Origin: Alphaproteobacteria bacterium CG1_02_46_17
GTDB taxonomy: Bacteria > Pseudomonadota > Alphaproteobacteria > Micavibrionales > Micavibrionaceae
Length of the DNA: 64,000 nt
Reading direction: 5' to 3'
NCBI GenBank assembly: GCA_001871905.1
Contig: MNUG01000009.1
Location: 124,001 to 188,000 of the forward strand
Part shown: in pieces, positions 46,203 to 55,056 of the stretch
Layout: the number at the start of each line of letters is the position of its first letter
Position numbering within the stretch: position 1 is the stretch's first letter
Notes under the pieces: generated by a model
What the model was told of the DNA's origin: nothing
The model's input: the letters and a program-made list of their open reading frames with translations, nothing else
Database searches by the model: none
Translations under genes and position numbers: made by a program

Positions 46203-46967
46203 TTATTTGTCGCTGACGATGGTGTAATCGCCATCGCCTCTCATAACCTTGGCAAAATTTCCGTGTTCGCGGATCGAGAAAACCATAACCGGAATTTTAT
46301 TTTCACGAGCCAGAGAAACAGCCGTGGCATCCATCACCTTCAAATCTTTGGTCAGGATATCCATATAGGTCAGATGATCGTATTTTTTAGCCTCAGGGTC
46401 TTTGAACGGATCAGCAGTATAGATGCCGTTGACCTTGGTTCCTTTGGCAATCAGGTCACAGTTCATCTCGGACGCACGCAGTGCTGCGCCCGTGTCAGAA
46501 GTGAAGTAGGGGTTACCGGTTCCGGCTGCGAAAATAACCACGCGGCCTTTTTCCATGTGGCGGATGGCTTTGCGGCGGATATAAGGTTCGCAGACCTGAT
46601 CCATCTGGATGGCGGATTGAACGCGGGTTTTAATCCCAACATTTTCGAGAGCGTTCTGGACGCACAAAGCGTTGATGACAATTCCCAACATTCCCATGTG
46701 GTCGGCGGTGGTACGATCCATTCCGTTTGATGCCCCTGATACACCACGGAAGATATTTCCTGCGCCGACGACGATACAAACCTCAATCCCCATATCCACG
46801 ACTTCTTTGACGTCATTGGCGATCCGCGCCACGGTTTCAGGATCAAGCCCAAATTCCTTGGGCCCCATCAGAGCCTCTCCAGACATTTTTAATAATACGC
46901 GTTTGTATTTTGGTTTGGCAGAGGATTCAGTATGGATCTCGTCTTTTATCGCGGGCATGGCGGGCAT
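46203..46967 (-). CDS. pyrH: Uridylate kinase
   Basis: A 254-residue UMP kinase of the amino-acid-kinase fold, with [26 protein letters not shown] and [26 protein letters not shown] extends the frame to 46994, but ATG 46967 has AAGGAA eight bases upstream. It makes UDP for nucleic acid and envelope precursors. It lies 130 bases beyond the tsf stop, with a terminator between. Confidence 0.96.
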   Translation of the reverse strand: MPAMPAIKDEIHTESSAKPKYKRVLLKMSGEALMGPKEFGLDPETVARIANDVKEVVDMGIEVCIVVGAGNIFRGVSGASNGMDRTTADHMGMLGIVINALCVQNALENVGIKTRVQSAIQMDQVCEPYIRRKAIRHMEKGRVVIFAAGTGNPYFTSDTGAALRASEMNCDLIAKGTKVNGIYTADPFKDPEAKKYDHLTYMDILTKDLKVMDATAVSLARENKIPVMVFSIREHGNFAKVMRGDGDYTIVSDK

Positions 46968-47046
46968 CTCTATTTCCTTTTTTGAATTTCGCACAAGTCA
47001 TACCACTGACGCGAAAAAATGCAAGAAATTCGGTCGCTTGGTACAC

Positions 47047-47072
47047 AAAAAAGCCGACCAAATAGCCGGCTT
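47047..47072 (-). terminator. Terminator after tsf
   Basis: On the minus strand AAGCCG pairs with CGGCTT around a ten-base loop and is followed by TTTTG. It lies about 25 bases beyond the tsf stop, before pyrH. Confidence 0.65.
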
Positions 47073-47097
47073 CCTTAATTCTTTGGTCGAAAAAATA

Positions 47098-48027
47098 TTA
47101 ACCGTTAACGGCAGCAGCCACTTCAGCAGCGAAGTCGGTTTCTTCTTTTTCGATGCCTTCACCGAGGACAAAGCGCGAGAATGCAGCCAATTTGATCGGG
47201 CTTCCAGCTTCTTTTCCCGCTTTGTCGAGCAGGGCAGAGATTTTTGTCTCAGGATCCATAATGAACGCTTGTTCCATCATGCAGACTTCTTCGTAGTATT
47301 TGCGCATACGGCCTTCGAGCATTTTTTCAACAATCTCGGCAGGCTTGCCGGAGGCCAAAGCGGTCTCGCGTTGAACGTTTTTCTCACGTTCTGCCGCAGC
47401 AGGATCGACACTGGAGACATCCAGAAATTCAGGAGCAGCAGCAGCAACATGCATTGCCAGTTGTTTGCCCAAAGTTTGCAGAGCTTCTGCAGGGGCAGCG
47501 GATTCGAGGGCAACCAGAACGCCGATTTTACCCAAGTTCGGGGCAATCGCATTGTGAACGTAAGATGCTACATAACCTTGTGAAACGGTCAGTTTGGTCG
47601 CGCGACGCAAGGACATGTTTTCGCCAATGGTTGCGATCAGGGCCGTCAATGCTTCAGCTGTGTTCTTGCCAGCTTCGAAGGCTGCATTCGCCAGAGACTC
47701 GGTTGCGCCGTCAGTTGAAAGGGCAATCGTTGCAGCTTTTTTCACGAAGTTCTGGAATTGTTCATTACGACCCACGAAATCGGTTTCTGCGTTAATCTCT
47801 ACCAGAGCGGCTTCGAGACCGTTTGCGTTAGCTGCAACAGCAACCAGACCTTCAGCGGCAGTGCGTCCGGATTTTTTGGCGGCCTTGGCCAGACCTTTTG
47901 TACGAAGCCAATCTACTGAAGCTTCCATATCACCTGCGCATTCGACCAAAGCGTTCTTTGCGTCCATCATACCAGCGCCGGTTTTTTCACGGAGTTCTTT
48001 TACCATTGATGCTGTAATATCAGCCAT
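47098..48027 (-). CDS. tsf: Elongation factor Ts
   Basis: A 309-residue EF-Tu exchange factor. It starts [27 protein letters not shown] with the UBA-like helix. [21 protein letters not shown] is the conserved central segment. The ATG at 48027 has GAGGAT upstream and is preferred to 48039. It is downstream of rpsB, as in most bacteria, with an intervening hairpin. Confidence 0.97.
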   Translation of the reverse strand: MADITASMVKELREKTGAGMMDAKNALVECAGDMEASVDWLRTKGLAKAAKKSGRTAAEGLVAVAANANGLEAALVEINAETDFVGRNEQFQNFVKKAATIALSTDGATESLANAAFEAGKNTAEALTALIATIGENMSLRRATKLTVSQGYVASYVHNAIAPNLGKIGVLVALESAAPAEALQTLGKQLAMHVAAAAPEFLDVSSVDPAAAEREKNVQRETALASGKPAEIVEKMLEGRMRKYYEEVCMMEQAFIMDPETKISALLDKAGKEAGSPIKLAAFSRFVLGEGIEKEETDFAAEVAAAVNG

Positions 48028-48075
48028 CTTTATCCTCATTTTGTTTCGGGGTTCATCATCATATTTTTAATAAGG

Positions 48076-48104
48076 GAAGAGGGGACTTATATAAGCCCCT
48101 CTTC
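48076..48104 (-). other. Long intergenic hairpin between rpsB and tsf
   Basis: GAAGAGGGG and CCCCTCTTC pair over nine bases, enclosing the self-complementary CTTATATAAG plus one unpaired A. It sits 9 bases beyond the rpsB stop and 49 before tsf. No strong T-run follows on the minus strand, so it may be an attenuator or processing stem rather than a full stop. Confidence 0.7.
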
Positions 48105-48112
48105 GAATTTTA

Positions 48113-48919
48113 TTAGGCGGTTGCTGCAGCTTTTTTCTCAGATTCTTCCAGAGTTTCAGCGGAATTTGCTGCTGCTGGAAGAGTTACTTCCACAGTTTCT
48201 GCTTCGCCGAGATCTTTTCCTTTGGAAGACATTTCCGCCTGAATACCATCCAGAATAGCGGAAGATACAAGGTTGCAATACAATTCGATTGCGCGCAAAG
48301 CATCATCGTTACCTGGAATAGGGAAGTCGATTCCATCAGGGCAGGAGTTGCTGTCGAGAATAGCAATCACAGGAATACCCAGCTTGTTGGCTTCTTTAAC
48401 TGCGATGTCTTCTTTGTTGGTGTCGATGATGAAAATTGCATCAGGTTGACCAGCCATATCCTTGATACCGCCGATGGACAGTTTCAGTTTTTCCATTTCA
48501 CGACGCAACATCAAAATTTCTTTTTTGGAGTAAGGGACTTTGTCATGAGAGAAAATGTTTTCCAGCTCTTTCAAACGATTGATCGAGTTGGTTACTGTTT
48601 TCCAGTTGGTCATCATGCCGCCCAACCAGCGGTGGTTGACGTAGTATTGACCGCAGCGTTTTGCAGCTTCGGCAACAGTGGATTGTGCCTGACGTTTGGT
48701 TCCGACGAACAGAACACGACCGCCATTGGCCACGATTTCGCGCAAAGTGCGCAAAGCCTGATCCAGCATTGGTACGGTTTGTTGAAGGTCGAGAATATGA
48801 ACACCGTTACGAACGCCGAAGATGAACGGACGCATTTGCGGGTTCCAACGACGGGTGTGGTGTCCAAAGTGTACGCCTGCTTCAAGCAGTTCGCGCATGT
48901 TGACTTCTGGCATTGCCAT
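48113..48919 (-). CDS. rpsB: Small ribosomal subunit protein uS2
   Basis: A 268-residue ribosomal protein. It begins [29 protein letters not shown] and includes [12 protein letters not shown] and [31 protein letters not shown] stands before the ATG at 48919; the open frame to 48973 is not needed. The Ala/Glu-rich tail is common in alphaproteobacteria. A promoter is visible at 49045-49073. Confidence 0.97.
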   Translation of the reverse strand: MAMPEVNMRELLEAGVHFGHHTRRWNPQMRPFIFGVRNGVHILDLQQTVPMLDQALRTLREIVANGGRVLFVGTKRQAQSTVAEAAKRCGQYYVNHRWLGGMMTNWKTVTNSINRLKELENIFSHDKVPYSKKEILMLRREMEKLKLSIGGIKDMAGQPDAIFIIDTNKEDIAVKEANKLGIPVIAILDSNSCPDGIDFPIPGNDDALRAIELYCNLVSSAILDGIQAEMSSKGKDLGEAETVEVTLPAAANSAETLEESEKKAAATA

Positions 48920-49044
48920 TATTTTAGCTCCTTTTTCCGGTTTAGCCTCTACAGGGTTGTGATGACGAACCATTCGTCACACCGGTAGGGTTGAATAAGA
49001 TTTGTCTGCCTTATCCGCCCAGCCCTGTATGTGAATTGACGCTG

Positions 49045-49073
49045 TTTATAGGGGCTTTGCCCCGTCAATGCAA
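49045..49073 (-). promoter_or_regulatory. Sigma-70-type promoter for rpsB
   Basis: On the minus strand TTGCAT, a 17-base spacer containing GGGGCAAAGCCCC, and TATAAA. The leader would be about 120 bases. The dyad in the spacer may bind a regulator or be chance. Confidence 0.6.
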
Positions 49074-49075
49074 GC

Positions 49076-49112
49076 AAAAAAGCCCTTTTTTTCTTGTTCA
49101 GAATAAAAAGGG
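49076..49112 (-). terminator. Terminator upstream of rpsB promoter
   Basis: On the minus strand CCCTTTTT pairs with AAAAAGGG around a 14-base loop, then CTTTTTTG. It ends the preceding small gene and isolates the rpsB promoter. Confidence 0.6.
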
Positions 49113-49170
49113 ACTATAAAAATTCAATCACTATGTGAATATATTCTTATTTATCCGGTTTTCCCAAAAA

Positions 49171-49431
49171 CTATACGGATAGATCAACCAAAGAGCCTCG
49201 TTGCGTGCTTGTTTTGGTTGGATTATTTTCAGTTTTATTGCTCGCCAGTGTCAGGCTTGTTGCATTCTGGTTTGCGGAGGAGACGCGGTCTCCTGCTGCT
49301 TGCATGCCGGCGATCCGTTCTTTCGAGGTGTCACGGTTTTTAAGGCCAAACTCGGTCGCGGTGTCATTTCTCAACTGCTGGGTCAGCGGTGTCGCTGTTG
49401 GTTGACTGGAAAGCGTTGTGATTGCGCTCAT
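49171..49431 (-). CDS. Small polar hypothetical protein
   Basis: An 86-residue Ser/Thr/Asn-rich protein, MSAITTLSSQPTATPLTQQL, ending QRGSLVDLSV. It has no membrane segment, signal peptide or cysteine. It looks disordered except for a short helix around LKNRDTSKERIAGMQAAGDR and the hydrophobic terminus, a pattern of small proteins with a C-terminal binding tag. Coding status is supported by its own terminator only. Unknown function. Confidence 0.5.
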   Translation of the reverse strand: MSAITTLSSQPTATPLTQQLRNDTATEFGLKNRDTSKERIAGMQAAGDRVSSANQNATSLTLASNKTENNPTKTSTQRGSLVDLSV

Positions 49432-49702
49432 CTTTTTTCTCTACCTTACCCTTGATTTGGCCAGATTCTAGCTGGCGGTTCTGTGACTGTCCAACAAGTG
49501 TATAATATAAGCATTAATATTTTATTGATAGCCCAATCGAGTATTTTTTCTGCAGAAAATCGGCTTTGCAGGGGAATGAATTTACCTTCTGTAAATCAAT
49601 TCGTGTGAAGATCAATATATAAGAGTGTGTGAAAAATATTGTTAAAGCAGCACCGGTGGCGGTACCGGAAGGAGTTTTTTTTAAGATTTTGGGGTAACCG
49701 AT
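49432..49702. other. Divergent intergenic region
   Basis: 270 bases between the small gene and the DUF2336 gene, holding both promoters. No RNA gene was recognised. The DUF2336 gene start is preceded by GGGGTAA. Confidence 0.4.
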
Positions 49703-50878
49703 ATGGGAATTCAGGATTCAGTGGATCTGGATTTTAGTGATAGAAACGGGCGTGATGGGATGTCCGGGGCAGGATCAATTTCGCCAATGTTGGTGGAGTT
49801 GTACGATTCTCATAAACAATATGCACAAGATCCGGAAAACCATTCACATTCCAGAGAGATTGTTTGCGGTCAGATGACAGATTTGTTGTCTGTCGCGTCG
49901 CGCATTTCAGACCGTGAGATGGTTACCGATGTGCTGGTGACGTTGTTGCGCCAGTCGGAAAAAGAATTAAAGTCGGCATTGGCAGAGCGTCTGGCATTGC
50001 TACCCAATGTCCCGTTGCGTTTATTGTTGCAGCTTCTCAATGAAGATATCTCTGTCGCACGTCCGATCATTCTTAACAGTCCTGTTTTGAATGATCTTGA
50101 TCTGCTTTATATTATCCAGTCGCGCGACACCACGTTCTGGCAGACAATTGCCGCACGTCGTTTTATTAAAGAGAATGTTGTTGATGCCTTGGCCACCACA
50201 CATGATGTCCCGACTGCAAAAGTTCTGGTCGAGAACGAGACCATCACTTTAACCGATTTTTCGTTGCATGAGCTTGAGCAAATGGCCATGCAGAATGAAG
50301 AATTGGCCAAGCCGTTGTTGCTGCGTTCCGATGTTCCGGAATCTGTCGCGCGCAAAATTCATGAGTATGTCAGCCGTGATTTGAAAGACTTTACATCTTC
50401 GCAGTTTGGCTCCACAGTCTCTGATGCGGATCAGAAAGAAGTACAAGATGTCATCAATGATGTCTTGAATGAATTTGTCACCCCGAGAATGTCAGGGGAT
50501 TCCTTTATGCCGACAGCGGCAATGTTGCGTGCCGCCGAGATGTTCATGCAACAGGGGAAACTTGATGTCACCTTGATGGTGCGAACCTTGAAGCGCGGAC
50601 AGATATCATCCTTCATTGCCCAGATGAGCGTTTTTTCCAACTTGAACCCAAGCGTTGTTGTATCTTTGTTAAAGCAACATAACGGTCAGGGATTGGCGAT
50701 TGTTGCGCGGGCTTGCGAGATTTCAAATGAGGATTTCATGTCCATGTTTATGTTGACCCGTCGTATGGTGAATGCCGATGGCGTTGTGTCGTCAGAGAAT
50801 ATTGGTAAGGCACAAAGTTATTATAACCGGATCAATTCATATCTGGCCAAGAAGATATTAAAACGCAGCCAACATTAA
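49703..50878 (+). CDS. DUF2336 family protein
   Basis: A 391-residue all-helical protein, restricted in my knowledge to alphaproteobacteria. It has HEAT-like repeats: ALAERLALLPNVPLRLLLQLLNED, ARPIILNSPVLNDLDLLYII and RDTTFWQTIAARRFIKENVVDAL. The function is unknown; some members are linked to cell cycle or motility genes. It is monocistronic, converging on pgk, with its stop codon inside the pgk terminator hairpin. Confidence 0.8.
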   Translation: MGIQDSVDLDFSDRNGRDGMSGAGSISPMLVELYDSHKQYAQDPENHSHSREIVCGQMTDLLSVASRISDREMVTDVLVTLLRQSEKELKSALAERLALLPNVPLRLLLQLLNEDISVARPIILNSPVLNDLDLLYIIQSRDTTFWQTIAARRFIKENVVDALATTHDVPTAKVLVENETITLTDFSLHELEQMAMQNEELAKPLLLRSDVPESVARKIHEYVSRDLKDFTSSQFGSTVSDADQKEVQDVINDVLNEFVTPRMSGDSFMPTAAMLRAAEMFMQQGKLDVTLMVRTLKRGQISSFIAQMSVFSNLNPSVVVSLLKQHNGQGLAIVARACEISNEDFMSMFMLTRRMVNADGVVSSENIGKAQSYYNRINSYLAKKILKRSQH

Positions 50879-50889
50879 GTGTGGCTGCG
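50860..50889 (-). terminator. pgk terminator overlapping the DUF2336 stop
   Basis: On the minus strand CGCAGCCA pairs with TGGCTGCG around a 10-base loop, followed by TTTTAAT. The loop contains the TAA stop of the plus-strand gene. Confidence 0.65.
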
Positions 50890-50936
50890 CTCTGAAAAGT
50901 TTAGTAGGGGGAGGCGGTGGTATAGAGAGTGTGCCT

Positions 50937-52139
50937 TTACGCTGCCTTTTTTGGGGAAGAAAGTGCTTCGACGCCCGGCAGGGGCTTTCCTTCCATCCAT
51001 TCAAGGAAGGCTCCGCCGGCGCTCGAGACATAAGTAAAGTCATCGGCACAGCCTGCTTGTTCCAACGCTGAAACGGTATCCCCGCCACCTGCAACACTGA
51101 CAATTTTTCCTGCCTTGGTATATTCGGCAACAGCTTGAGCGGCTGTGTTTGTTCCAGTGTCAAATGGTTTAACTTCGAACACACCCAACGGGCCATTCCA
51201 CAATACAGTTTTGCAATTCGCCAACACTTCACGGAGTTTGGCAACCGTTGCAGGGCCTGCGTCAACGGCTTCGCGTTCGGTTGGCATTTTATCGGCTGCG
51301 AAAATTTCAAAGGGAACGTTGGCGCCAAATTCCAGAACCGTTACACGGTCAACCGGCAGAATAATTTCGCAGTTTGCGGCCTTGGCAGTTTCCATGATGG
51401 CGCGAGCTTCATCAGCCATATCTTTTTCACACAATGATTTTCCAATCTCGATTCCTTGCGCATACATGAAGGTATTGGCCATTCCACCACCCAAAAGCAG
51501 ATAATCCACTTTTTTGACGAGGTTATTGAGAACGGAAAGTTTGGTTGATACTTTGGCTCCGCCAACAATCGCCAAGACTGGCCGTGCCGGATTTTCAAGA
51601 GCAGCATTGAGCGCGTTCAGTTCTGCTTCCATCAACATGCCTGCGCAAGCGGGCAGGTGATGTGCCAGACCTTCGGTAGAAGAATGTGCGCGGTGGGCAG
51701 CCGAGAAGGCATCGTTACAATAGATGTCTCCGAGAGCTGCGAGTTGTTTGGTGAAAGCTGGATCATTTTTTTCTTCTTCAGCGTGAAAGCGAACATTTTC
51801 AAGAAGGGTGATTTGCCCGTTTTCAAGTGCGGCCTTCGCAGCTTCGGCAGATGCGCCGATGCAATCATCAGAAAAGCCAACCTTGACGCCCCAGCTTTTT
51901 TCCAATGCAGGCAGCATGAATTTCAAAGAGAATTCAGGGGTAATACCTTTTGGACGTCCGAAGTGAGAAATGACCAGAGTTTTCGCGCCATTCTTTGTCA
52001 AAAAATCAATTGTCGGTTTCAGGCGATCAATGCGGGTTGTATCGGTGATAACACCGTCTTTGGCAGGAACGTTCAAGTCCGCACGCAGCAAAACGATTTT
52101 ACCTTTTACATCCATATTTTTCAGAGATTGAAAATCCAT
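50937..52139 (-). CDS. pgk: Phosphoglycerate kinase
   Basis: A 400-residue glycolytic enzyme converting 1,3-bisphosphoglycerate and ADP to 3-phosphoglycerate and ATP. It shows LLRADLNVPAKDG, SHFGRPKG and the nucleotide motif VSVAGGGDTVSALEQAG. I use ATG 52139 (MDFQSLKNM) with GAAGG seven bases upstream; the frame opens to 52238. No gap or fba gene is adjacent. Confidence 0.97.
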   Translation of the reverse strand: MDFQSLKNMDVKGKIVLLRADLNVPAKDGVITDTTRIDRLKPTIDFLTKNGAKTLVISHFGRPKGITPEFSLKFMLPALEKSWGVKVGFSDDCIGASAEAAKAALENGQITLLENVRFHAEEEKNDPAFTKQLAALGDIYCNDAFSAAHRAHSSTEGLAHHLPACAGMLMEAELNALNAALENPARPVLAIVGGAKVSTKLSVLNNLVKKVDYLLLGGGMANTFMYAQGIEIGKSLCEKDMADEARAIMETAKAANCEIILPVDRVTVLEFGANVPFEIFAADKMPTEREAVDAGPATVAKLREVLANCKTVLWNGPLGVFEVKPFDTGTNTAAQAVAEYTKAGKIVSVAGGGDTVSALEQAGCADDFTYVSSAGGAFLEWMEGKPLPGVEALSSPKKAA

Positions 52140-52143
52140 ATCA

Positions 52144-52506
52144 TTACCTTCGAAGCCGTTGGGAGTTAAAATATGGTCTATATTTAGGGGGTTCGGGGTG
52201 AAAGTGCAAGGGGGAGAAGGGAAGAACATCCTCACCAAACTCAGTTCGTTTTGCAGGTTTTTGTGTTTTTTGCAGATGCCATGCCAGTAATATATGACAA
52301 AGTTCGGTATTGGCGCGGATCAGGGCGCGCCCACGGGAGCGCAGTTCGCGCCGTGCGCAGGAGTGGTAGCCTGTTTTATAAGAATTGCGGGAGGAGGCAA
52401 TTTTCCCCGTGTCAGTCCGAGGGCCTGTCGATTTCTGCCATGGGCGGTTTGCGCGGCATCTGGCGGCAGCAGATTTTCTTTTTTCGGGTGTCCATCCACA
52501 AGCCAT
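52144..52506 (-). CDS. Small basic protein with WTPEKR/STGPRT motif
   Basis: A 120-residue Arg-rich protein. The N-terminal part MACGWTPEKRKSAAARCRAN, PWQKSTGPRTDTGKIASSRNSYKTG matches, from memory, a small conserved family of alphaproteobacterial proteins (WTPERR...STGPRTPEGKA) of unknown function. The C-terminal third may be species specific. It lies two bases beyond the 133-residue gene and four before pgk. Confidence 0.6.
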   Translation of the reverse strand: MACGWTPEKRKSAAARCRANRPWQKSTGPRTDTGKIASSRNSYKTGYHSCARRELRSRGRALIRANTELCHILLAWHLQKTQKPAKRTEFGEDVLPFSPLHFHPEPPKYRPYFNSQRLRR

Positions 52507-52508
52507 TA

Positions 52509-52910
52509 TTAGGGTGTCGTTCCAGCTTTGTTCTTGATGGATTTTGATTCTAATTTGAGATTATCCATTTTAATTTTATGAAGGAGATGTACAGTTTCGC
52601 AATAGCGACGTTGCATTTGCGTCACATGTTTCAATTCATTGCGTCCGAACCGTAACAACAAAAATTGAATGGTGGCATTCATCTGGTGTAACTGGGTTGC
52701 GATTGATCCCGTAATATAGTCATCTTTCAGAGCGTCTGTTCCTTCGGGGCAGTTCATTTCCCCCAAAAATTCTTCAAGGTCGTAGCAATTGTAGATATTA
52801 GTTTCTCTTTTTTTCCTGTTTCTTGCCCATATAAAATCCGATAGTTCGTTTTGTGTGGCCTCTATCGGGGGCGGTTTGAGGTCAGGTGTAGAAGATTGTT
52901 TTTCTGTCAT
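52509..52910 (-). CDS. Hypothetical protein upstream of pgk
   Basis: A 133-residue helical protein, starting MTEKQSSTPDLKPPPIEA. It has a helix-rich central part (ALKDDYITGSIATQLHQMNA) and a basic end. It has no signal or membrane segment. It shares an operon with the WTPEKR protein (2-base gap) and has a promoter at 52937-52966 that resembles the dnaK upstream element. Unknown function. Confidence 0.6.
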   Translation of the reverse strand: MTEKQSSTPDLKPPPIEATQNELSDFIWARNRKKRETNIYNCYDLEEFLGEMNCPEGTDALKDDYITGSIATQLHQMNATIQFLLLRFGRNELKHVTQMQRRYCETVHLLHKIKMDNLKLESKSIKNKAGTTP

Positions 52911-52936
52911 TTTATTTCCTTGGAGCTTTTCGCCTT

Positions 52937-52966
52937 ACTGTAGGATATTATTCCTATAATGTCAAG
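52937..52966 (-). promoter_or_regulatory. Promoter/operator resembling the dnaK upstream element
   Basis: On the minus strand CCCCTTGACAT, then the dyad TAGGA-N6-TCCTA (52941-52956), with CCTACAGT 16 bases after CTTGAC. It lies about 30 bases before the 133-residue gene. The same string order occurs at 29654-29683. Confidence 0.5.
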
Positions 52967-52995
52967 GGGATTTTATAGTTCTTCTGATTGAAGAA

Positions 52996-53116
52996 TAGCA
53001 CCCCCACACTTTAAGTACCCCCACGAATTTTATCACCCCCACCCTGACCCTCCCCCCTCAAGGGGGAGGGGAAAGAGGAGATTGGCCCCCCTCGAGGGGG
53101 AGGGGAAAGGGGAATA
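52996..53116. repeat. GC-rich dispersed repeat, copy 1
   Basis: Three ACCCCCAC units are followed by CCCTGACCC and the palindromic CCTCCCCCCTCAAGGGGGAGG, then a second CCTCGAGGGGGAGGGG. A related copy is at 60882-61000. Such intergenic hairpin elements resemble REP/MITE-like families. It lies just beyond the pip stop on the minus strand. Confidence 0.7.
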
Positions 53117-53118
53117 AG

Positions 53119-54129
53119 TTATTTCAACGACTTGGCGGCTTCGGTGGTTTCGATAAGGCGCGTTCGAAGGGTCGGATCAAGGAAGGAATGTCCCGCGTCC
53201 GGAACAATAACGTAATCAGCTTCGGGCCATGCAAGATGCAGGCGGTTGGCCGAGGCCATCGGACAGATTATATCGTAGCGCCCCTGAACTATCGTTGCAG
53301 GAATGGAGCGGATTTTCCGGATGTTTTTCAGCAGGCTGTGTTCCGGCTTAATGACTTGCGTATAAAAATAATGCGCTTCGATTTTTGCCGTGGCGAGGGC
53401 GTAGTAGCGTTGATCTTCGGAAACCAGCGTTTCTTTGGTCGGGAAGAATGACGCGCAAGTCGATTCATAGGCGTTCCATTGCATGGCGGCGTGAATTGAT
53501 TTGCGGTCATCGTCGCCTGTTAAGTCTTCGTAATAGGTTTGTAACAGATCTTTTGGTGTGCGGCCTTCGGTGAAGTTTTCCCATGCTTCGGGGAAAATTG
53601 TGGACATGCCATGCATGTACCAGTCGATTTCATATTGTTCCATCAGAAAGATCGAACGCAAAACCAGAGAGATGCAGTGGTCGGGAAAATGTTGGGCGTA
53701 AGCCAGTGCCAGAGTACTTCCCCATGATCCACCGAACAGATGCCAGCGTGGAATTTTGAGGTGCAGGCGGATCTTCTCCATATCTGCGATCAAATCATCA
53801 AGCGTATTATTCTTGAGGCTGCCCAGTGGCTGGGAGCGTCCGGCGCCGCGTTGGTCAAAAATAATAATGCGGTAAAAATTGGGGTCAAAAAAACGGCGAT
53901 GGGTTGCAGTTGCTCCAGCCCCCGGGCCGCCATGCAGGACAACAACAGGGATACCATCCGGATTGCCGCTTTGTTCCCAGTAGAGTGTATGGGTTTCATC
54001 GACGGCGAGGAAGCCTTGGGAGTAGGGCGCGATGGGGGAAAACAAATTTCTCATCGGGCGTGGATGCAATGCCGATGCGTAGCTGAGGGATCTTGGCCCA
54101 CTTGATTGCAAATCCGTCTGTGCTTTCAT
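53119..54129 (-). CDS. pip: Proline iminopeptidase (alpha/beta hydrolase)
   Basis: A 336-residue S33 peptidase releasing N-terminal proline. It has VVVLHGGPGAGATATHRRFFDP, the nucleophile elbow FGGSWGSTLALAYAQ, and the acid/His ends GRYDIICPM and DAGHSFLD. The start at 54129 (MKAQTDLQ) is used; the longer frame to 54192 would include the duplicated control element, and MRNLFSPI at 54054 is also possible. The cytoplasmic location fits absence of a signal peptide. Confidence 0.92.
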   Translation of the reverse strand: MKAQTDLQSSGPRSLSYASALHPRPMRNLFSPIAPYSQGFLAVDETHTLYWEQSGNPDGIPVVVLHGGPGAGATATHRRFFDPNFYRIIIFDQRGAGRSQPLGSLKNNTLDDLIADMEKIRLHLKIPRWHLFGGSWGSTLALAYAQHFPDHCISLVLRSIFLMEQYEIDWYMHGMSTIFPEAWENFTEGRTPKDLLQTYYEDLTGDDDRKSIHAAMQWNAYESTCASFFPTKETLVSEDQRYYALATAKIEAHYFYTQVIKPEHSLLKNIRKIRSIPATIVQGRYDIICPMASANRLHLAWPEADYVIVPDAGHSFLDPTLRTRLIETTEAAKSLK

Positions 54130-54154
54130 ATCTTTAGTCGTATATAAAATCTGC

Positions 54155-54202
54155 CAATAAAACAAGTTGACATATTTTGTTATGTATAACAATTTGCGCG
54201 TG
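54155..54202 (+). repeat. 48-bp duplicated control element, copy 1
   Basis: CAATAAAACAAGTTGACATA starts the element; it contains the dyad TTGTTAT-GT-ATAACAA (54177-54192) and ends GCGCGTG. 46 of 48 bases match copy 2 at 54752-54799. It lies between the pip gene and the 145-residue membrane protein gene. Confidence 0.85.
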
Positions 54203-54287
54203 ACAATCGAAGGTGCCGAAGATTATGATTTACTCGGCGTGCCGGTCTCGGCGCAATCTCATTGAGGCCGTAACCAGCGAGAGATAG

Positions 54288-54725
54288 ATGGCTAAAAGTA
54301 TTTTGATGCTCCGGATTTTTTGTGTTTTCTTGCTGGGGTTGAGTTTTTATCTAGCGTGGGTTCCCGCGCTTGGGTCGATGACAAAGTCGCATGCCGTTGT
54401 GATGTCTGTGCATCCTTACAGGTCGAGCGTGCGCGCCGAATTTTCTCTAAGCGATGGTCAGGTTTTAACCTGCTCAGGAAAAGCTTACGGGCAAAATGGA
54501 AGTTCGCTCTGCCCGCTTGAAGGCTTGAGTGCTTTGGTGCAAACACAGGAACAGGTGACACTGTGGTATCACGGCTCTAAAATCTGGCAAATAGAAACCT
54601 TGGACAAACGTAAAATTATCGACCATCAGAGTGTGCGCCACAATCGGTTGTTTGTCTTGGCTTTGGCGGCTTTTGTTTTTGGGGGCATCTCAGTGTTTGC
54701 CCCTGTGCTTGTTACAAAACCATAG
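54288..54725 (+). CDS. Two-helix membrane protein, unknown
   Basis: A 145-residue protein. An N-terminal helix (ILMLRIFCVFLLGLSFYLAW) and a C-terminal one (LFVLALAAFVFGGISVFAPV) flank an 85-residue soluble domain with two cysteines (LTCSGKAY, SSLCPLEG). The domain may lie outside the membrane and carry a disulfide. GCGAGAGATAG precedes the ATG. It is placed after copy 1 of the duplicated control element. I do not recognise the family; DUF3592-type proteins have a similar plan. Confidence 0.7.
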   Translation: MAKSILMLRIFCVFLLGLSFYLAWVPALGSMTKSHAVVMSVHPYRSSVRAEFSLSDGQVLTCSGKAYGQNGSSLCPLEGLSALVQTQEQVTLWYHGSKIWQIETLDKRKIIDHQSVRHNRLFVLALAAFVFGGISVFAPVLVTKP

Positions 54726-54751
54726 ATTCTAAATCCTGTAACTAGATCCGA

Positions 54752-54799
54752 CAATAAAACAAGTTGACATATTTTATTATGTATAATAATTTGCGCGTG
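54752..54799 (+). repeat. 48-bp duplicated control element, copy 2
   Basis: Same as copy 1 with two changes, G to A and C to T, which sit at matching positions of the dyad so that TTATTAT-GT-ATAATAA (54774-54789) still pairs. It precedes the 72-residue gene by about 40 bases. Confidence 0.85.
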
Positions 54800-54836
54800 T
54801 TTCGTTCTATTATAACTATAAAGGGTGTTTTTAATT

Positions 54837-55055
54837 ATGAGTTGGAAAATTGGACTTGCGAGCTTGGTTCCTGTCTTTGCTTTAGGAACCGCCATTGCCG
54901 TAAAAATTGACTTGTTCGATGTTCCTGCTGTCAACCATGCTACGGCTGCGCTTGCTGGTGTGTTTCCTCAAAAAAATGATGCACCCAATCAAAAGTGCCC
55001 AACCAACATTGATCCAAAATCCGGACTGGACGTTTACAACGCTACTTGTAAATAG
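54837..55055 (+). CDS. Small membrane-anchored or secreted protein
   Basis: A 72-residue protein starting MSWKIGLASLVPVFALGTA, a signal peptide or anchor, followed by a polar segment with two cysteines (NQKCPTNID, NATCK). It follows copy 2 of the duplicated control element. A Shine-Dalgarno-like AAAGGG lies 12 bases before the ATG. No family recognised. Confidence 0.6.
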   Translation: MSWKIGLASLVPVFALGTAIAVKIDLFDVPAVNHATAALAGVFPQKNDAPNQKCPTNIDPKSGLDVYNATCK

Positions 55056-55056
55056 G

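Noticed and set aside
49495-49540. AT-rich stretch upstream of the DUF2336 gene as an origin or RNA gene
   Set aside because: No repeats, DnaA boxes or stable structure could be identified by eye.
52996-53116. CRISPR-like spacing of the ACCCCCA units
   Set aside because: The units are short, unevenly spaced and without spacers; no cas gene is present.
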